From the NCBI GenBank assembly GCA_030535455.1, contig JAUNJY010000022.1, forward strand, positions 1-62,733: DNA of 62,733 nt. Direction: 5' to 3'. Under the pieces are notes generated by a model. The model was given only the letters and a program-made list of their open reading frames with translations. It did not search any database and was not told the origin of the DNA. Below are positions 16,829 through 26,005 of the stretch, in pieces. Position numbers and translations under genes: made by a program. This stretch comes from a bacterium. Lineage in GTDB: Bacteria > Bacillota > Clostridia > Lachnospirales > Lachnospiraceae. Each line of letters begins with the position of its first letter. Position 1 is the stretch's first letter.

Positions 16829-16866
16829 AACCGATATGAAGGGGAATACCTTTCTTATCGGTTTTT
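16829..16866 (+). terminator. Terminator after arsC
   Basis: AACCGATA (16829-16836) pairs with 16856-16863, with an inner GAAGG/CCTTTC helix and T5 at the end. Confidence 0.87.
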
Positions 16867-16954
16867 GTCGTTAAACTTGCATTGTATCGTGCCAGGATAG
16901 AGTGTTAGAATAGTGTATATCTGGGATTAATCATGTAGATGAGAGGAGAAATAA

Positions 16955-17542
16955 ATGAATGTTTTTGTTGTTTACTGTCATCCAAGCAAGACTAGTTTTA
17001 CTTATCTGGTAAAAGAGGCCTTTCTTCAAGGATTAATAGCTTCAGGCCATAACTATATAATATCTGACTTATATGAAATGGACTTTAATGATACGATTAC
17101 TGAGGACGAGTATCTTAGAGAAACTTTTTATCGTTCGGATCTTCCTGTGGCTGATGATGTTATGCTAGAACAAGACAAGATACAAAACTCCGATGCAATT
17201 GTATTTATCTACCCAGTATTCTGGACAGAAGCTCCTGCAAAATTAGTTGGCTGGTTTGACCGTGTATGGTCCACTGGATTTGCTTACGCACCAGAGCCTA
17301 TAATGAAGGTACTAGACAAAGTACTTTGCATCGCAGCTGCCGGAAAATTGAAAATAGATTTGGAAGAAACAAAAGAAGCAGAAGCGATGAAGACCGTAAT
17401 GCTTGGCGACCGTATTCGTAACCGTGCCAAACAAAAGGATTTTATTATTTTAGATGGCATTACTCATTGGGACGAAGAGACAAGAAATTTAAAGCAAAAA
17501 GAACATTTGACAACGGCCTATGAGTTAGGTCTTACCTTTTAA
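16955..17542 (+). CDS. NAD(P)H-dependent quinone/flavin oxidoreductase (flavodoxin-like fold)
   Basis: A 195-residue protein. MNVFVVYCHPSKTSF is the FMN-phosphate-binding N-terminus and IVFIYPVFWTEAPAKLVGWFDRVWSTGFAY is the hallmark of the NQO1/MdaB/KefF family. It probably carries out two-electron reduction of quinones. The next gene starts 20 bp downstream, possibly as an operon. Confidence 0.9.
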   Translation: MNVFVVYCHPSKTSFTYLVKEAFLQGLIASGHNYIISDLYEMDFNDTITEDEYLRETFYRSDLPVADDVMLEQDKIQNSDAIVFIYPVFWTEAPAKLVGWFDRVWSTGFAYAPEPIMKVLDKVLCIAAAGKLKIDLEETKEAEAMKTVMLGDRIRNRAKQKDFIILDGITHWDEETRNLKQKEHLTTAYELGLTF

Positions 17543-17562
17543 TTCGATACGGAGGTTTTTAG

Positions 17563-18393
17563 ATGAACAGACTATTTATGGCGGAAGGAATTCCTGGTTC
17601 AGGAAAGACTACATTTGCAAGAAAGCTGACTGAGCAGATTAAAAATAGCAATTCTGAAGTAACCTTATATACGGAAGGAGATTTACATCCTACGGATATG
17701 GCATGGTGTGCCTTTTTAACAAAAGAAGAGTTTCAGACACTTTGTATTCTGCATCCGGACTTAACAGGTCAATTAGAAGAGAATAAAAAAGAATGGAATG
17801 ATCATATCATTCTCGCCTATACAAAGATACCTAACCTTGACAGCCAACTATTTTCCTACTTGGAATCAAAAGAAATCTATGATGGGCGTGTAGATACGGA
17901 AACTTTTTGTGAGCTTAACAAAGACCGCTTTAAACAGTTTGGCACGACCGCCACAGGTATAACCATTTTTGAATGTGCATTACTTCAAAATTCTATCAAT
18001 GAGTTGCTATTATTTCACAATATGAAAGAAGAGGAATTAACTGTTTATATACAAAGCCTTCTTAAAGGAGTAGCGATGCAAAATCCGATTATCATTTACC
18101 TAGATGTCGATGTTAAGTCTGCAATTGAACGGGCTGCAAGAGAACGCATAGATGAAAATGGCAATTTCGCCTGGGAAAATCGTATTATAGAGTACATATC
18201 CTCCTCTCCTTATGGAGTAAAAAACGGCCTGCATGGCATTAAAGGCTTATATGAATATTTCGAAACACGAAAGCAGCTTGAATTAAGCATATTAGAACAT
18301 CTTCCTGTAAAACAATACCGCATCCAATTCGACTTAAATAATCAGGAAGAAGCAGTAAGAGACGCTATTGTAAAACTTTGCAATACCTATTGA
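17563..18393 (+). CDS. P-loop ATPase/kinase-like protein of unknown substrate
   Basis: A 276-residue soluble protein with Walker A GIPGSGKTT (9-17) at the N-terminus. A YLDVDVKSAIERAARER segment resembles the Walker-B/lid region of nucleoside and nucleotide kinases. The central TATGITIFECALLQNSINELLLFHNM is conserved in this Firmicute family as I recall it. It is probably a small-molecule kinase; the target is unknown. GGAGGTTTTT precedes the start. Confidence 0.7.
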   Translation: MNRLFMAEGIPGSGKTTFARKLTEQIKNSNSEVTLYTEGDLHPTDMAWCAFLTKEEFQTLCILHPDLTGQLEENKKEWNDHIILAYTKIPNLDSQLFSYLESKEIYDGRVDTETFCELNKDRFKQFGTTATGITIFECALLQNSINELLLFHNMKEEELTVYIQSLLKGVAMQNPIIIYLDVDVKSAIERAARERIDENGNFAWENRIIEYISSSPYGVKNGLHGIKGLYEYFETRKQLELSILEHLPVKQYRIQFDLNNQEEAVRDAIVKLCNTY

Positions 18394-18422
18394 AACAAAA
18401 TAGAGTGGGGAGGGATGTTTTG

Positions 18423-18893
18423 ATGAGGAAAAAATGGATTACGGGAAGTAGTTTGCTTATCCTAATTGTAATACTAGGAGTATTTCTCTACTATACGCCT
18501 GCACAAGGAAAATCGGTCAAAAAAACTCTGGCATTTAACAAACAGGAGATTGATTTATCCAGTTCCAAGATCACGATTACCAAGATAAGTTCTGAGACTG
18601 CTGAAACAATGAAAGTTATTGAGGTTACTGACTCAAAGAGTATTCAAAAGCTTCTTGATGCCTGTGTCGATCATAGGGAGGAGTTTACATCAATGCCTAG
18701 CGCCACAAACACATGGAATAACCTTATTATTAAATTTAATGACAACTATACATTTGGCATTATTACATCAAACTCACAATGCATGATATACCATACCCCT
18801 TCTGATCCTGCAGGAGAGAAGGAATTGATAGGCATCTATAAAGCACCCTTTGCCTTAATGGAGGCAATCCGTGATTTAGAAGGTCTTTATTGA
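18423..18893 (+). CDS. Membrane-anchored small extracytoplasmic protein (paralogue of 44109-44567)
   Basis: The start at 18423 (MRKKWITG) follows GGGGAGGG; the longer frame overlaps the kinase-like gene. The 156-residue protein has one N-terminal anchor (about 7-24) and a small domain (35-155). The domain contains SSKITITKISSET, a DSKSIQKLLDACVDHREEF helix, NTWNNLIIKF and GIITSNSQC. The same ordered motifs appear in the protein at 44109-44567. Function unknown. Confidence 0.75.
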   Translation: MRKKWITGSSLLILIVILGVFLYYTPAQGKSVKKTLAFNKQEIDLSSSKITITKISSETAETMKVIEVTDSKSIQKLLDACVDHREEFTSMPSATNTWNNLIIKFNDNYTFGIITSNSQCMIYHTPSDPAGEKELIGIYKAPFALMEAIRDLEGLY

Positions 18894-18963
18894 ATTACAC
18901 ATGAGTATCAGGTATAATGAACTACTATATATTACGATAAAGATTTAGAAAGGACACGTTCAA

Positions 18964-19443
18964 ATGACTAAAAGAAATTATATATTTGGAGTACTGGCCA
19001 TTGTATGGATGATCATTATTTTTTCCTTTTCCGCTCGAACAAGTGATGTTTCCACAAATGACAGTAATCGAATTGGACTTTTCATTGGAAAGACGTTTAT
19101 TTCCGGATTTAATGAATGGAATGAAGAGAAGCAAATGGACTTTGCCAAAAAAGTTGACCATCCGATCCGTAAGACTGCTCATGCACTTGAATATACTATT
19201 CTTGGGGCTCTAGTTACTGGTGCCTATATTACAGATAAACGAAAGCTAAGGACTCGCATCTTAATTCCATGGATCATCGCTACCCTCTATGCAGCCTCGG
19301 ATGAGTTTCATCAATTATTTGTTCCAGGAAGAAGCGGACAGGTTACAGATGTAATGATTGACAGTTCCGGGGTTATATGCGGGGTGCTACTAATGGTTTG
19401 TATTCTACATGGCATCCAGAAAAAAAGAAAAAGACTATCTTAA
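18964..19443 (+). CDS. VanZ-like family membrane protein
   Basis: A 159-residue protein with four hydrophobic segments. HPIRKTAHALEYTILGAL and SDEFHQLFVPGRSGQVTDVMIDSSG are the defining motifs of the VanZ-like family. Apart from VanZ itself (low-level teicoplanin resistance), family members have no settled function. AGAAAGGAC precedes the start. Confidence 0.93.
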   Translation: MTKRNYIFGVLAIVWMIIIFSFSARTSDVSTNDSNRIGLFIGKTFISGFNEWNEEKQMDFAKKVDHPIRKTAHALEYTILGALVTGAYITDKRKLRTRILIPWIIATLYAASDEFHQLFVPGRSGQVTDVMIDSSGVICGVLLMVCILHGIQKKRKRLS

Positions 19444-19981
19444 ACTTGCATACCAATTGGATAACTATCAGAACCAAGTATATTGCGGGAATTCATTTGA
19501 TTTTAAACTTGAGACTTCAATACTATACTCTAAATTAGTGAATGGAAAATGGAAGGCATATACTAATAAATCAAATACTACTAAAACATACAAGTCTAGA
19601 TACTATGGTGGAATTTCTCTTAGTACAACACCAGGTACCAAATCCGGTTACAATTTAATATTTACTAACAATGAGTGCCTTTCCAGTATTAATTTGAATT
19701 CATAAACAATGATGTAAATATAACATTATTCGACCGCAAAGATTTGAGTCGTGAAGTCATAGAAGATTATGATACGAATGGTTTTCTTTCTTATGCATAT
19801 AGCAAAAAAGTCGAGGATCGCTATAAGTTGTTCAGTGGAACTATGAACGTAACAGTGGCTGATTCTGAATTTTCAGAATTCGTCATTACATATTTTGACA
19901 AGGAAAGTACAAAAGATAGTTTCTTTCAGTGACAATTCACAGATTGTCCAAGGTGAGTCTCTACAAAGCAGTTATAAATAA
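19444..19981 (+). pseudogene. Decayed coding fragment with two frameshifts
   Basis: Three consecutive frame segments join into one plausible protein end. Segment 1 runs to 19705 (ending LSSINLNS). Segment 2 is open from about 19693 to 19932 (FINNDVNITLFDRKDLSREV through ITYFDKESTKDSF). Segment 3 runs to a TAA at 19979-19981 (SDNSQIVQGESLQSSYK). Each junction needs only a one- or two-base slip. No start codon with an RBS exists; the frame enters from inside the vanZ-like gene. The parent family is not recognised; the sequence looks like a beta-rich extracytoplasmic domain. Confidence 0.55.
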
Positions 19982-20015
19982 AAACCTTCCATTATCCCAT
20001 GTTTGGGTTAAAGCG

Positions 20016-20067
20016 GAACCCCTATGGTAGACAATAATAAAAAGTCTACCATAGGGGTTCTTTTTTG
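20016..20067 (+). terminator. Strong terminator
   Basis: A 17-bp perfect stem (20016-20032 with 20044-20060), an 11-nt A-rich loop and seven T residues. It ends whatever is transcribed through the vanZ-like gene and pseudogene. Confidence 0.93.
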
Positions 20068-20194
20068 TACAATTCTTTATGAAAAGCCTCGTTTTTGAAA
20101 AGAAAAGGATCTTATGATAGTAGCCCTCAATATGAACAGATAGAGCAAATTCTATTAAAAGACAAAAGACCCGATTTGAGACAAATTTATAATT

Positions 20195-21271
20195 TTACTG
20201 ATCAGCTTCACTAACAGTAGGCGCCTTTTCCCTTAAGGTAACCTTTGAAGCAGCACTTCGTCTGCGGCTGTCTTCCATAGCAGCATAGTGCTTTCTGGTT
20301 GTATTAACGTCCTTATGACCGAGTACATCGGCAACCAGATAGATATCTCCAGTTTCACGGTACAAGTTGGTACCATACGTACTTCGAAGTTTATGGGGCG
20401 TAATTCGCTTCAGTTTCGTCACCAATTTAGAATATTTCTTGACTAAATTCTCTACACTTCGAACATTTAGTCGTTTCTTCTGCATTGACAAAAAGAGTGC
20501 ATTTGTACTGCCTTCGCAAGGTATGATACGATCACGTTCGTCCAAATAGTCTAAAAGGGCTTCCCGAACTTCCTCTCCAAAGTAGATCACAACTTCATTT
20601 CCACCTTTTCGTAAGATCTTAATACCATCATTTTCAAAGTCCACATCGTTAATATCAAGGCCTACACATTCTGAAACACGAATGCCGGTACCAAGAAGCA
20701 GTGTCATGATTGCAAGGTCACGCTTGGCTGTCTTACCATGATAACGCTTTTGATTTTCTGTAAGATTTTCACCGGTTTCAACCTCATCTAACAATTTTGC
20801 AATCTCGTCCACATCTAGTCGAATGATTTCCTTTTCGTGAAGTTTTGGAATGTCCACTAAGACCGCTGGATTAGTCTCGATCATTTCTTTCTTAAAATAG
20901 TAGTTATAGAAGGAGCGAAGAGTAATTAACTTACGCTTCTTTCCCGTCTCCTTATTTACAAACTCTTTATCATCTTTTTTATAGTAGTTAAGATATTCTA
21001 GATATTCTTCAATATCCACCACTTTAATGGAGTCTAACACGGTAATTGGAAAATCACGGATGGCAGTCTCCTTAAAGCTTGGATTGTTATCCTTTAGGAA
21101 ATGGAAGAACACGCTAAGGTCATAAGCATAAGCAATCCGAGTCCTCGAAGAAGTGGTGGGCTCAATTCCCCTAAAATAGAGTCCGCAGAACTTTGGCAGC
21201 TCATGAAGCAAGCTTCTTAACTTTGTGTTATTATCTATATTCACCTGATCGTGATATGTGTTTTCTATCAT
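20195..21271 (-). CDS. Tyrosine recombinase, XerS-like
   Basis: A 358-residue recombinase, the length of XerS (single-subunit dif recombinases) rather than of 300-residue XerC/D. The SAM-like N-terminal domain covers 1-150. Catalytic residues are R198 (GTGIRVSE), K222, H293 and R296 (HKLR), H319 (LGHKD) and Y329 (KHYA). It is flanked by ordinary genes with no excisionase, phage genes or att-like repeats that I can see, so chromosome-dimer resolution or a similar housekeeping role is more likely than prophage integration. No dif site was recognised nearby. Confidence 0.85.
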   Translation of the reverse strand: MIENTYHDQVNIDNNTKLRSLLHELPKFCGLYFRGIEPTTSSRTRIAYAYDLSVFFHFLKDNNPSFKETAIRDFPITVLDSIKVVDIEEYLEYLNYYKKDDKEFVNKETGKKRKLITLRSFYNYYFKKEMIETNPAVLVDIPKLHEKEIIRLDVDEIAKLLDEVETGENLTENQKRYHGKTAKRDLAIMTLLLGTGIRVSECVGLDINDVDFENDGIKILRKGGNEVVIYFGEEVREALLDYLDERDRIIPCEGSTNALFLSMQKKRLNVRSVENLVKKYSKLVTKLKRITPHKLRSTYGTNLYRETGDIYLVADVLGHKDVNTTRKHYAAMEDSRRRSAASKVTLREKAPTVSEADQ

Positions 21272-21546
21272 CTGATTACTTCCTTTAATTTATTCATTCT
21301 GTCCAGTTCAAATTATTCTGTAAATACTATGTAAAAAAGCATTTTCTCATACATAAATCTTACTGAAACCTGAATTAAGTATACCATAATAATGCTAGTT
21401 TTTAAACGAAATTTGGCATTCTAGGATGTCATAAATTATTTTAAAATCATATTTTTTGCACTATTCCATATAAGTGTAGTTTATCTATTGAAAAGACAGA
21501 TGAAACTCCCTAAAATACGTGTGAAGAGTTTAAAGGAGGTAGTCAA

Positions 21547-23316
21547 ATGAAACAGCCGCAAGGGAATCCATTTATCCATAGCTTTACATCACATAAGGAT
21601 AGCAGCATCTTAACACTGATCAGTCTGTACAAAGGTAAATATCATGACTTAATCGGGTCTGCCATATTTTTTGTAATCAAGCATTCTCCAACTTGGGTTT
21701 TGCCTATTGCAACTGCAAATATCATCAATGCAGCAACCACACCAGGGCCGGACAGCGTACATTCCATTTTGTTGAATACAGGAATTATGATTTTACTAAT
21801 TCTGCAAAATGTGCCAACAAATTTCATTCATACCAAGCTATATAGCAAATCCATCCGCTATGTGGAAGCAGGCTTAAGAGAGACCCTGATCCGTAAGTTA
21901 CAGATGTTGTCGATTACATATCATAGAGAAATGCAGTCTGGACGGCTACAGTCTAAGATTATGCGTGATGTGGAGGCGGTGGAGACCTTGTCGAACCAGC
22001 TTTTCTTAAATATGCTTACCATCCTTTTAAATATTACGGTTGCCTTAACCATCACCATCAGCAAAAGCATGGTTGTATTTATCTTCTTTCTTTGCACCAT
22101 TCCGGTTGCAGCCATTATTATTGCCTCGTTTCGTCGTAGAGTAAGGTCTAGAAACAACGAATTTCGTAAAGAAATGGAGGATACCAGTGCAAAGGTTATG
22201 GAGATGGTAGAATTAATTCCAGTGACTAAAGCACATGGGCTAGAAGAGTTCGAGATTTCTAGAATTACCGGACAATTAACCAAGGTAGCAACTCGTGGAT
22301 ACCATCTTGATATCATTCAGTCATTCTTTGGTTCCATTAGCTGGTCAACCTTTCAGATTTTTCAAATTGTATGCCTTGCATTTACCGGTTACCTTGCATA
22401 TAAAGGGCGTATTTTAGTTGGAGATGTGGTAATGTACCAAAGCTATTTTACGTCGATTGTTGCACAAGTTTCTGGAATTATAGGGCTTTTGCCAATCATT
22501 GCAAAAGGGCTAGAATCGATTACAAGCATAGGTGATGTTATTTTAAAGGATGATGTGGAGGGTTACAGTGGAAAAGAGAGGCTTAATACACTGCTTGGAA
22601 CCTATCAGTTTTCCCATGTCAGTTTCCACTATAAGGATAGTAATATACAGGTGCTAAGTGACTTTAACCTTACTGTATCCGCTGGTGAGACCATTGCCTT
22701 AGTAGGGGAGTCCGGTGCCGGAAAAACAACCATCCTAAACTTGGTAATTGGATTTATAAAGCCAACGTCGGGGCAGATTACGCTGGATGGTAAAGACTTG
22801 AATTCCATTGATTTACGCCATTTACGACAGCAAATCGCAGTAGTACCTCAGACCTCCATACTTTTTACCGGGACAATTCGCGAAAATATTACATATGGAT
22901 TAGAGAATGTGACAGAAGAAGCAATGAAAGAAGCAGTAGTAGCAGCGAATTTATCAGATTTAATCGATAGCTTGCCCGATGGTCTGAATACTAAGATTAC
23001 AGAACATGGGAATAACTTGTCCGGCGGGCAGCGTCAGCGAATTAGCATTGCAAGAGCAATTATACGTAATCCTAAAATCATCATTTTAGACGAAGCAACC
23101 TCAGCTCTAGACAGTTTCTCAGAAAAGAAAATTCAGGCGGCATTAAATAACTTAATCAAGGACAGGACGACATTTATTGTGGCCCATCGGCTTTCAACAA
23201 TAAAAGATGCTGATCGAATTGCCGTAATTGATCAGGGACACTGTGTAGAATTGGGTTCCTATGATGAGTTAATGGCAGTAAAAGGAGAGTTTTATCGAAT
23301 GAGGAAACTACAGTAA
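21547..23316 (+). CDS. ABC exporter, fused permease and ATPase (MsbA/LmrA-like half transporter)
   Basis: A 589-residue protein with six membrane helices in the first 340 residues (type IV exporter fold), then an ATPase domain. It has Walker A GESGAGKTT, signature LSGGQRQR, Walker B IIILDEATSALD and the switch His in IVAHRLST. It would act as a homodimer because no partner half is adjacent. AAAGGAGG precedes the start. The substrate is unknown (drug, lipid or peptide). Confidence 0.92.
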   Translation: MKQPQGNPFIHSFTSHKDSSILTLISLYKGKYHDLIGSAIFFVIKHSPTWVLPIATANIINAATTPGPDSVHSILLNTGIMILLILQNVPTNFIHTKLYSKSIRYVEAGLRETLIRKLQMLSITYHREMQSGRLQSKIMRDVEAVETLSNQLFLNMLTILLNITVALTITISKSMVVFIFFLCTIPVAAIIIASFRRRVRSRNNEFRKEMEDTSAKVMEMVELIPVTKAHGLEEFEISRITGQLTKVATRGYHLDIIQSFFGSISWSTFQIFQIVCLAFTGYLAYKGRILVGDVVMYQSYFTSIVAQVSGIIGLLPIIAKGLESITSIGDVILKDDVEGYSGKERLNTLLGTYQFSHVSFHYKDSNIQVLSDFNLTVSAGETIALVGESGAGKTTILNLVIGFIKPTSGQITLDGKDLNSIDLRHLRQQIAVVPQTSILFTGTIRENITYGLENVTEEAMKEAVVAANLSDLIDSLPDGLNTKITEHGNNLSGGQRQRISIARAIIRNPKIIILDEATSALDSFSEKKIQAALNNLIKDRTTFIVAHRLSTIKDADRIAVIDQGHCVELGSYDELMAVKGEFYRMRKLQ

Positions 23317-23405
23317 ATCCTTTTTCTCTATAATTGTGAACATTTGATGTAGAAATAGCGCATTTCATGTCGATTTGAATATAATAAAGGGAAGGGAGTG
23401 AGTAT

Positions 23406-24410
23406 ATGGCATTTAAAGTAGCAATTGATGCTGGTCATGGCTCAAATACTGCCGGAAAAAGAACTTGCAAGTTCACCAAAGATGTCAAACTCTCTAACGG
23501 TACTGTAATCAAGAAAGGGCAACAATATCGGGAACATTATGCAAATGTAATGGTTTCCGACTTTTTAGCAACAGAGTTAATACGTTGCGGAATTTCTGTA
23601 TATAAGTCTGCCTGGAACGACAAGGATGCAAGCAACGACTCTGATATTCCATTAAGCACCCGTCAGAAGAATATTAAAGCAGCTAAATGTGATATTTCCG
23701 TTTCTAATCACTTCAATGCATACGGAACTAGCTGGAACAGTGCCCAGGGAATTGGAACTTTCTATCATTCTTCCTCTTATGGGGACTCAAAAAAATTAGC
23801 TACAAGCGTATATAATCAGATTGTAAAAGGTACTTCACAGAAAAAACGTGGCATTAAACAACAGGCATTTGCCATGGTAAATACCTCTAATTTAGGAGTT
23901 AAGGCTGCCATCCTTAATGAGTATGCATTTATGACCAATGAACATGAAGCTCAGGACTTAATGGCAAATGTGGAGTACTGCAAAGAATGTGCAGTAGAAG
24001 TAGCAAAAGGGATTTGTGATTATGCAGGAATAAAATATGTTCCTGAAGGAAGTACTCCAGCACCAGCTACCAAAGTTTCCGAATCTACTATGGTAAAAGG
24101 CCTTCAATCTGCCTTAAACAAGGATTATTCCACCGGACTGGCTGTTGATGGAGACTATGGCCCAAAGACAAAGGCTGCATTGGCTAGTCATAACATTAAG
24201 ACAGGAAGCAAGTCAAACAGCGTAAAATGGCTGCAGACCAGGCTAAATGAACTAGGATATACGGACGGCAATAACAAGAAGCTGGATGTTGATGGGGACT
24301 TTGGTTCAAAGACAAAAGCTGCTCTGATCAAACTCCAGGCTAAACTTGGCGTAAGTAAAGATGGCGAATTTGGAACAGGAACCATGGGGAAAATGATTAA
24401 TCTTTACTAA
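23406..24410 (+). CDS. N-acetylmuramoyl-L-alanine amidase with peptidoglycan-binding repeats
   Basis: A 334-residue cell-wall hydrolase. The Amidase_3 domain (1-210) starts immediately: zinc ligand His in DAGHG, Glu in EHYANV, second His in SNHFNA and catalytic Glu in LNEYAFMTN. Two peptidoglycan-binding repeats follow (about 225-262 and 268-333), each with VDGDYG/FGxKTKAAL. There is no signal peptide, as in CwlC-type sporulation lysins and phage endolysins, so release by cell lysis is likely. Confidence 0.92.
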   Translation: MAFKVAIDAGHGSNTAGKRTCKFTKDVKLSNGTVIKKGQQYREHYANVMVSDFLATELIRCGISVYKSAWNDKDASNDSDIPLSTRQKNIKAAKCDISVSNHFNAYGTSWNSAQGIGTFYHSSSYGDSKKLATSVYNQIVKGTSQKKRGIKQQAFAMVNTSNLGVKAAILNEYAFMTNEHEAQDLMANVEYCKECAVEVAKGICDYAGIKYVPEGSTPAPATKVSESTMVKGLQSALNKDYSTGLAVDGDYGPKTKAALASHNIKTGSKSNSVKWLQTRLNELGYTDGNNKKLDVDGDFGSKTKAALIKLQAKLGVSKDGEFGTGTMGKMINLY

Positions 24411-24433
24411 TTTTTTCTACCCAATGTGAAGAA

Positions 24434-24476
24434 AGACCGCCTGCTTGGGCTATAGGCTCAAATAGGCGGTCTTTTC
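24434..24476. terminator. Convergent terminator between the amidase gene and ttcA
   Basis: AGACCGCCT (24434-24442) pairs with 24464-24472; TTTT follows on the plus strand and CTTTC on the minus strand. An inner GGGC/GGCTC helix stabilises it. Confidence 0.85.
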
Positions 24477-24480
24477 GTCA

Positions 24481-25206
24481 TTATCTAACTAATTTTGGCC
24501 AGTCTTCAAAGTTACCAGTAATGATTGCATGGAACATGCGCTCTTTTACACCTGGGTTTTCTTTGTTTAACTGTTTGATTAAATCTTTGGCATATTGTCT
24601 CTTTGTATAGCCGTCAGCAGGGCAAGGGCTCTTGATTACTGGCAGATTATACGCATTTTTAAATCCAATAACATCTTTTTCATTCACATACATAAGAGGA
24701 CGGATTACAGTAAGTTCGGTACGGTCTAAGTACGTGATTGGTGAGAAGCTTCCTAAACGGCCTTCAAATAGCAAGGACATCAACAATGTTTCAATCAAAT
24801 CGTCTTTATGATGAGCATAAGCGACTTTATTACAGTTTAATTCTTTACATACATCGTTAAATGCACCTTTACGCATCTTTGCGCATAAAGAACATGGATT
24901 AGACTCCTTACGTTCTTCAAAGACAATAGGGAAGATTTGTGTCGGAACTACGGTAAATCGCACATCTAATTCCTTACATAGCGCTTCCACTTTACTAAAG
25001 TCCATATCTCCAAAGCCTAAATCTATTGAGATTGCTTCGATTTCAAATGATTTTGGGTAGAAACGACGTAGTGTTGCCATTGCGTAAAGCATGGTAAGGC
25101 TGTCTTTTCCGCCACTAATTCCCACTGCAATACGGTCTCCTTCTTCAATCATTCCATAATCATCGATTGCACGTCTTGTATAACTTAATAATTGTTGTAA
25201 TTTCAT
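24481..25206 (-). CDS. ttcA: tRNA 2-thiocytidine(32) synthetase TtcA-like ATPase
   Basis: A 241-residue PP-loop enzyme with SGGKDSL (31-37). PCSLCAKMRKGAFND supplies the CxxC that, with the Cys in IKSPCPADGYTKRQ, marks the TtcA/TtuA subgroup holding a 4Fe-4S cluster. It would thiolate cytidine 32 of certain tRNAs. It is monocistronic on the minus strand. Confidence 0.88.
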   Translation of the reverse strand: MKLQQLLSYTRRAIDDYGMIEEGDRIAVGISGGKDSLTMLYAMATLRRFYPKSFEIEAISIDLGFGDMDFSKVEALCKELDVRFTVVPTQIFPIVFEERKESNPCSLCAKMRKGAFNDVCKELNCNKVAYAHHKDDLIETLLMSLLFEGRLGSFSPITYLDRTELTVIRPLMYVNEKDVIGFKNAYNLPVIKSPCPADGYTKRQYAKDLIKQLNKENPGVKERMFHAIITGNFEDWPKLVR

Positions 25207-25375
25207 TATGGATACCTTTCTAGTACTTAAAATGTATTTGTAAAATCACATAGTTATTTATTATAGCATAGGTTGGAATTGCTTTGCAATCCGGGTTAAA
25301 ATCAGAAGAAAAAATTATTTTGTAAATTTATTATAAAAATTCTTTACAAATCCCATTTTTAATGATACAATGTCG

Positions 25376-25407
25376 TTCCCCCTTAAAAGTTGTAACTTTC
25401 GTGGGAA
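25376..25407 (+). promoter_or_regulatory. Hairpin in the cdd leader
   Basis: TTCCC (25376-25380) pairs with GGGAA (25403-25407) outside an AAAGTT/AACTTT helix (25386-25399). It lies 25 bp before cdd with no T-run, so it is not a terminator; a role in mRNA stability or translation is only possible. Confidence 0.35.
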
Positions 25408-25432
25408 ATATTGAATGAATCGGGGATAAGTC

Positions 25433-25855
25433 ATGATCAATCAAAAAGAATTAATTGAGAAAGCATTTGATGCACAAAAATACTGTTATACACCATATTC
25501 TAACTTTAATGTAGGAGCTGCCTTACTTTGCGCCGATGGAACAGTCTATCAAGGATGTAATATTGAAAATGCAGCCTATTCTCCAACAAACTGCGCTGAA
25601 AGAACAGCCATTTTTAAAGCAGTTTCAGAAGGCCGTAGGGATTTTGTTGCAATCGCGATTGTAGGAAACAAGGCTGGGTTACAACCAGGAGAAGGCGATT
25701 ATTGTGCACCATGTGCAGTTTGCCGTCAGGTTATGGCTGAATTCTGTGAATTAGATAGTTTTAAAGTAATCATTGCAAAAAGCACTGAAGATTATTTAGA
25801 GCATACACTAGGAGAATTACTTCCGTTAGCATTCACAGGAAAAGACTTAGAATAA
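25433..25855 (+). CDS. cdd: Cytidine deaminase
   Basis: A 140-residue tetrameric-type cytidine deaminase of pyrimidine salvage. NCAERTAIF gives zinc ligand C54 and catalytic E56; CAPCAVCRQ gives zinc ligands C94 and C97. The PYSNFNVGAAL and GCNIENAAYSP stretches are the substrate-binding motifs. GGGGAT precedes the start. It is followed by a long hairpin. Confidence 0.97.
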   Translation: MINQKELIEKAFDAQKYCYTPYSNFNVGAALLCADGTVYQGCNIENAAYSPTNCAERTAIFKAVSEGRRDFVAIAIVGNKAGLQPGEGDYCAPCAVCRQVMAEFCELDSFKVIIAKSTEDYLEHTLGELLPLAFTGKDLE

Positions 25856-25873
25856 AAATAATTATAACAAATC

Positions 25874-25941
25874 GTTTATCATAAAACAGTGGAAACAATA
25901 GAGCACATTCTATTGTTTTTACTGCTTTATGATAAACTTTT
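25874..25941 (+). terminator. Long hairpin after cdd, probable terminator
   Basis: GTTTATCATAAA (25874-25885) pairs with 25926-25937, and an inner AACAATAGA/TCTATTGTT helix continues it. The T-run is short, so termination strength is uncertain. Confidence 0.65.
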
Positions 25942-26005
25942 ACACTCCCCGATTGATTGACTCCCTTTTTATATACTGGTATAATTTTTTTGTAGCTAAA
26001 GGGAG

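Noticed and set aside
20195-21271. Integrase as evidence for a prophage or integrative element
   Set aside because: No phage or conjugation genes, excisionase or flanking direct repeats; length and type fit XerS-like chromosomal recombinases.
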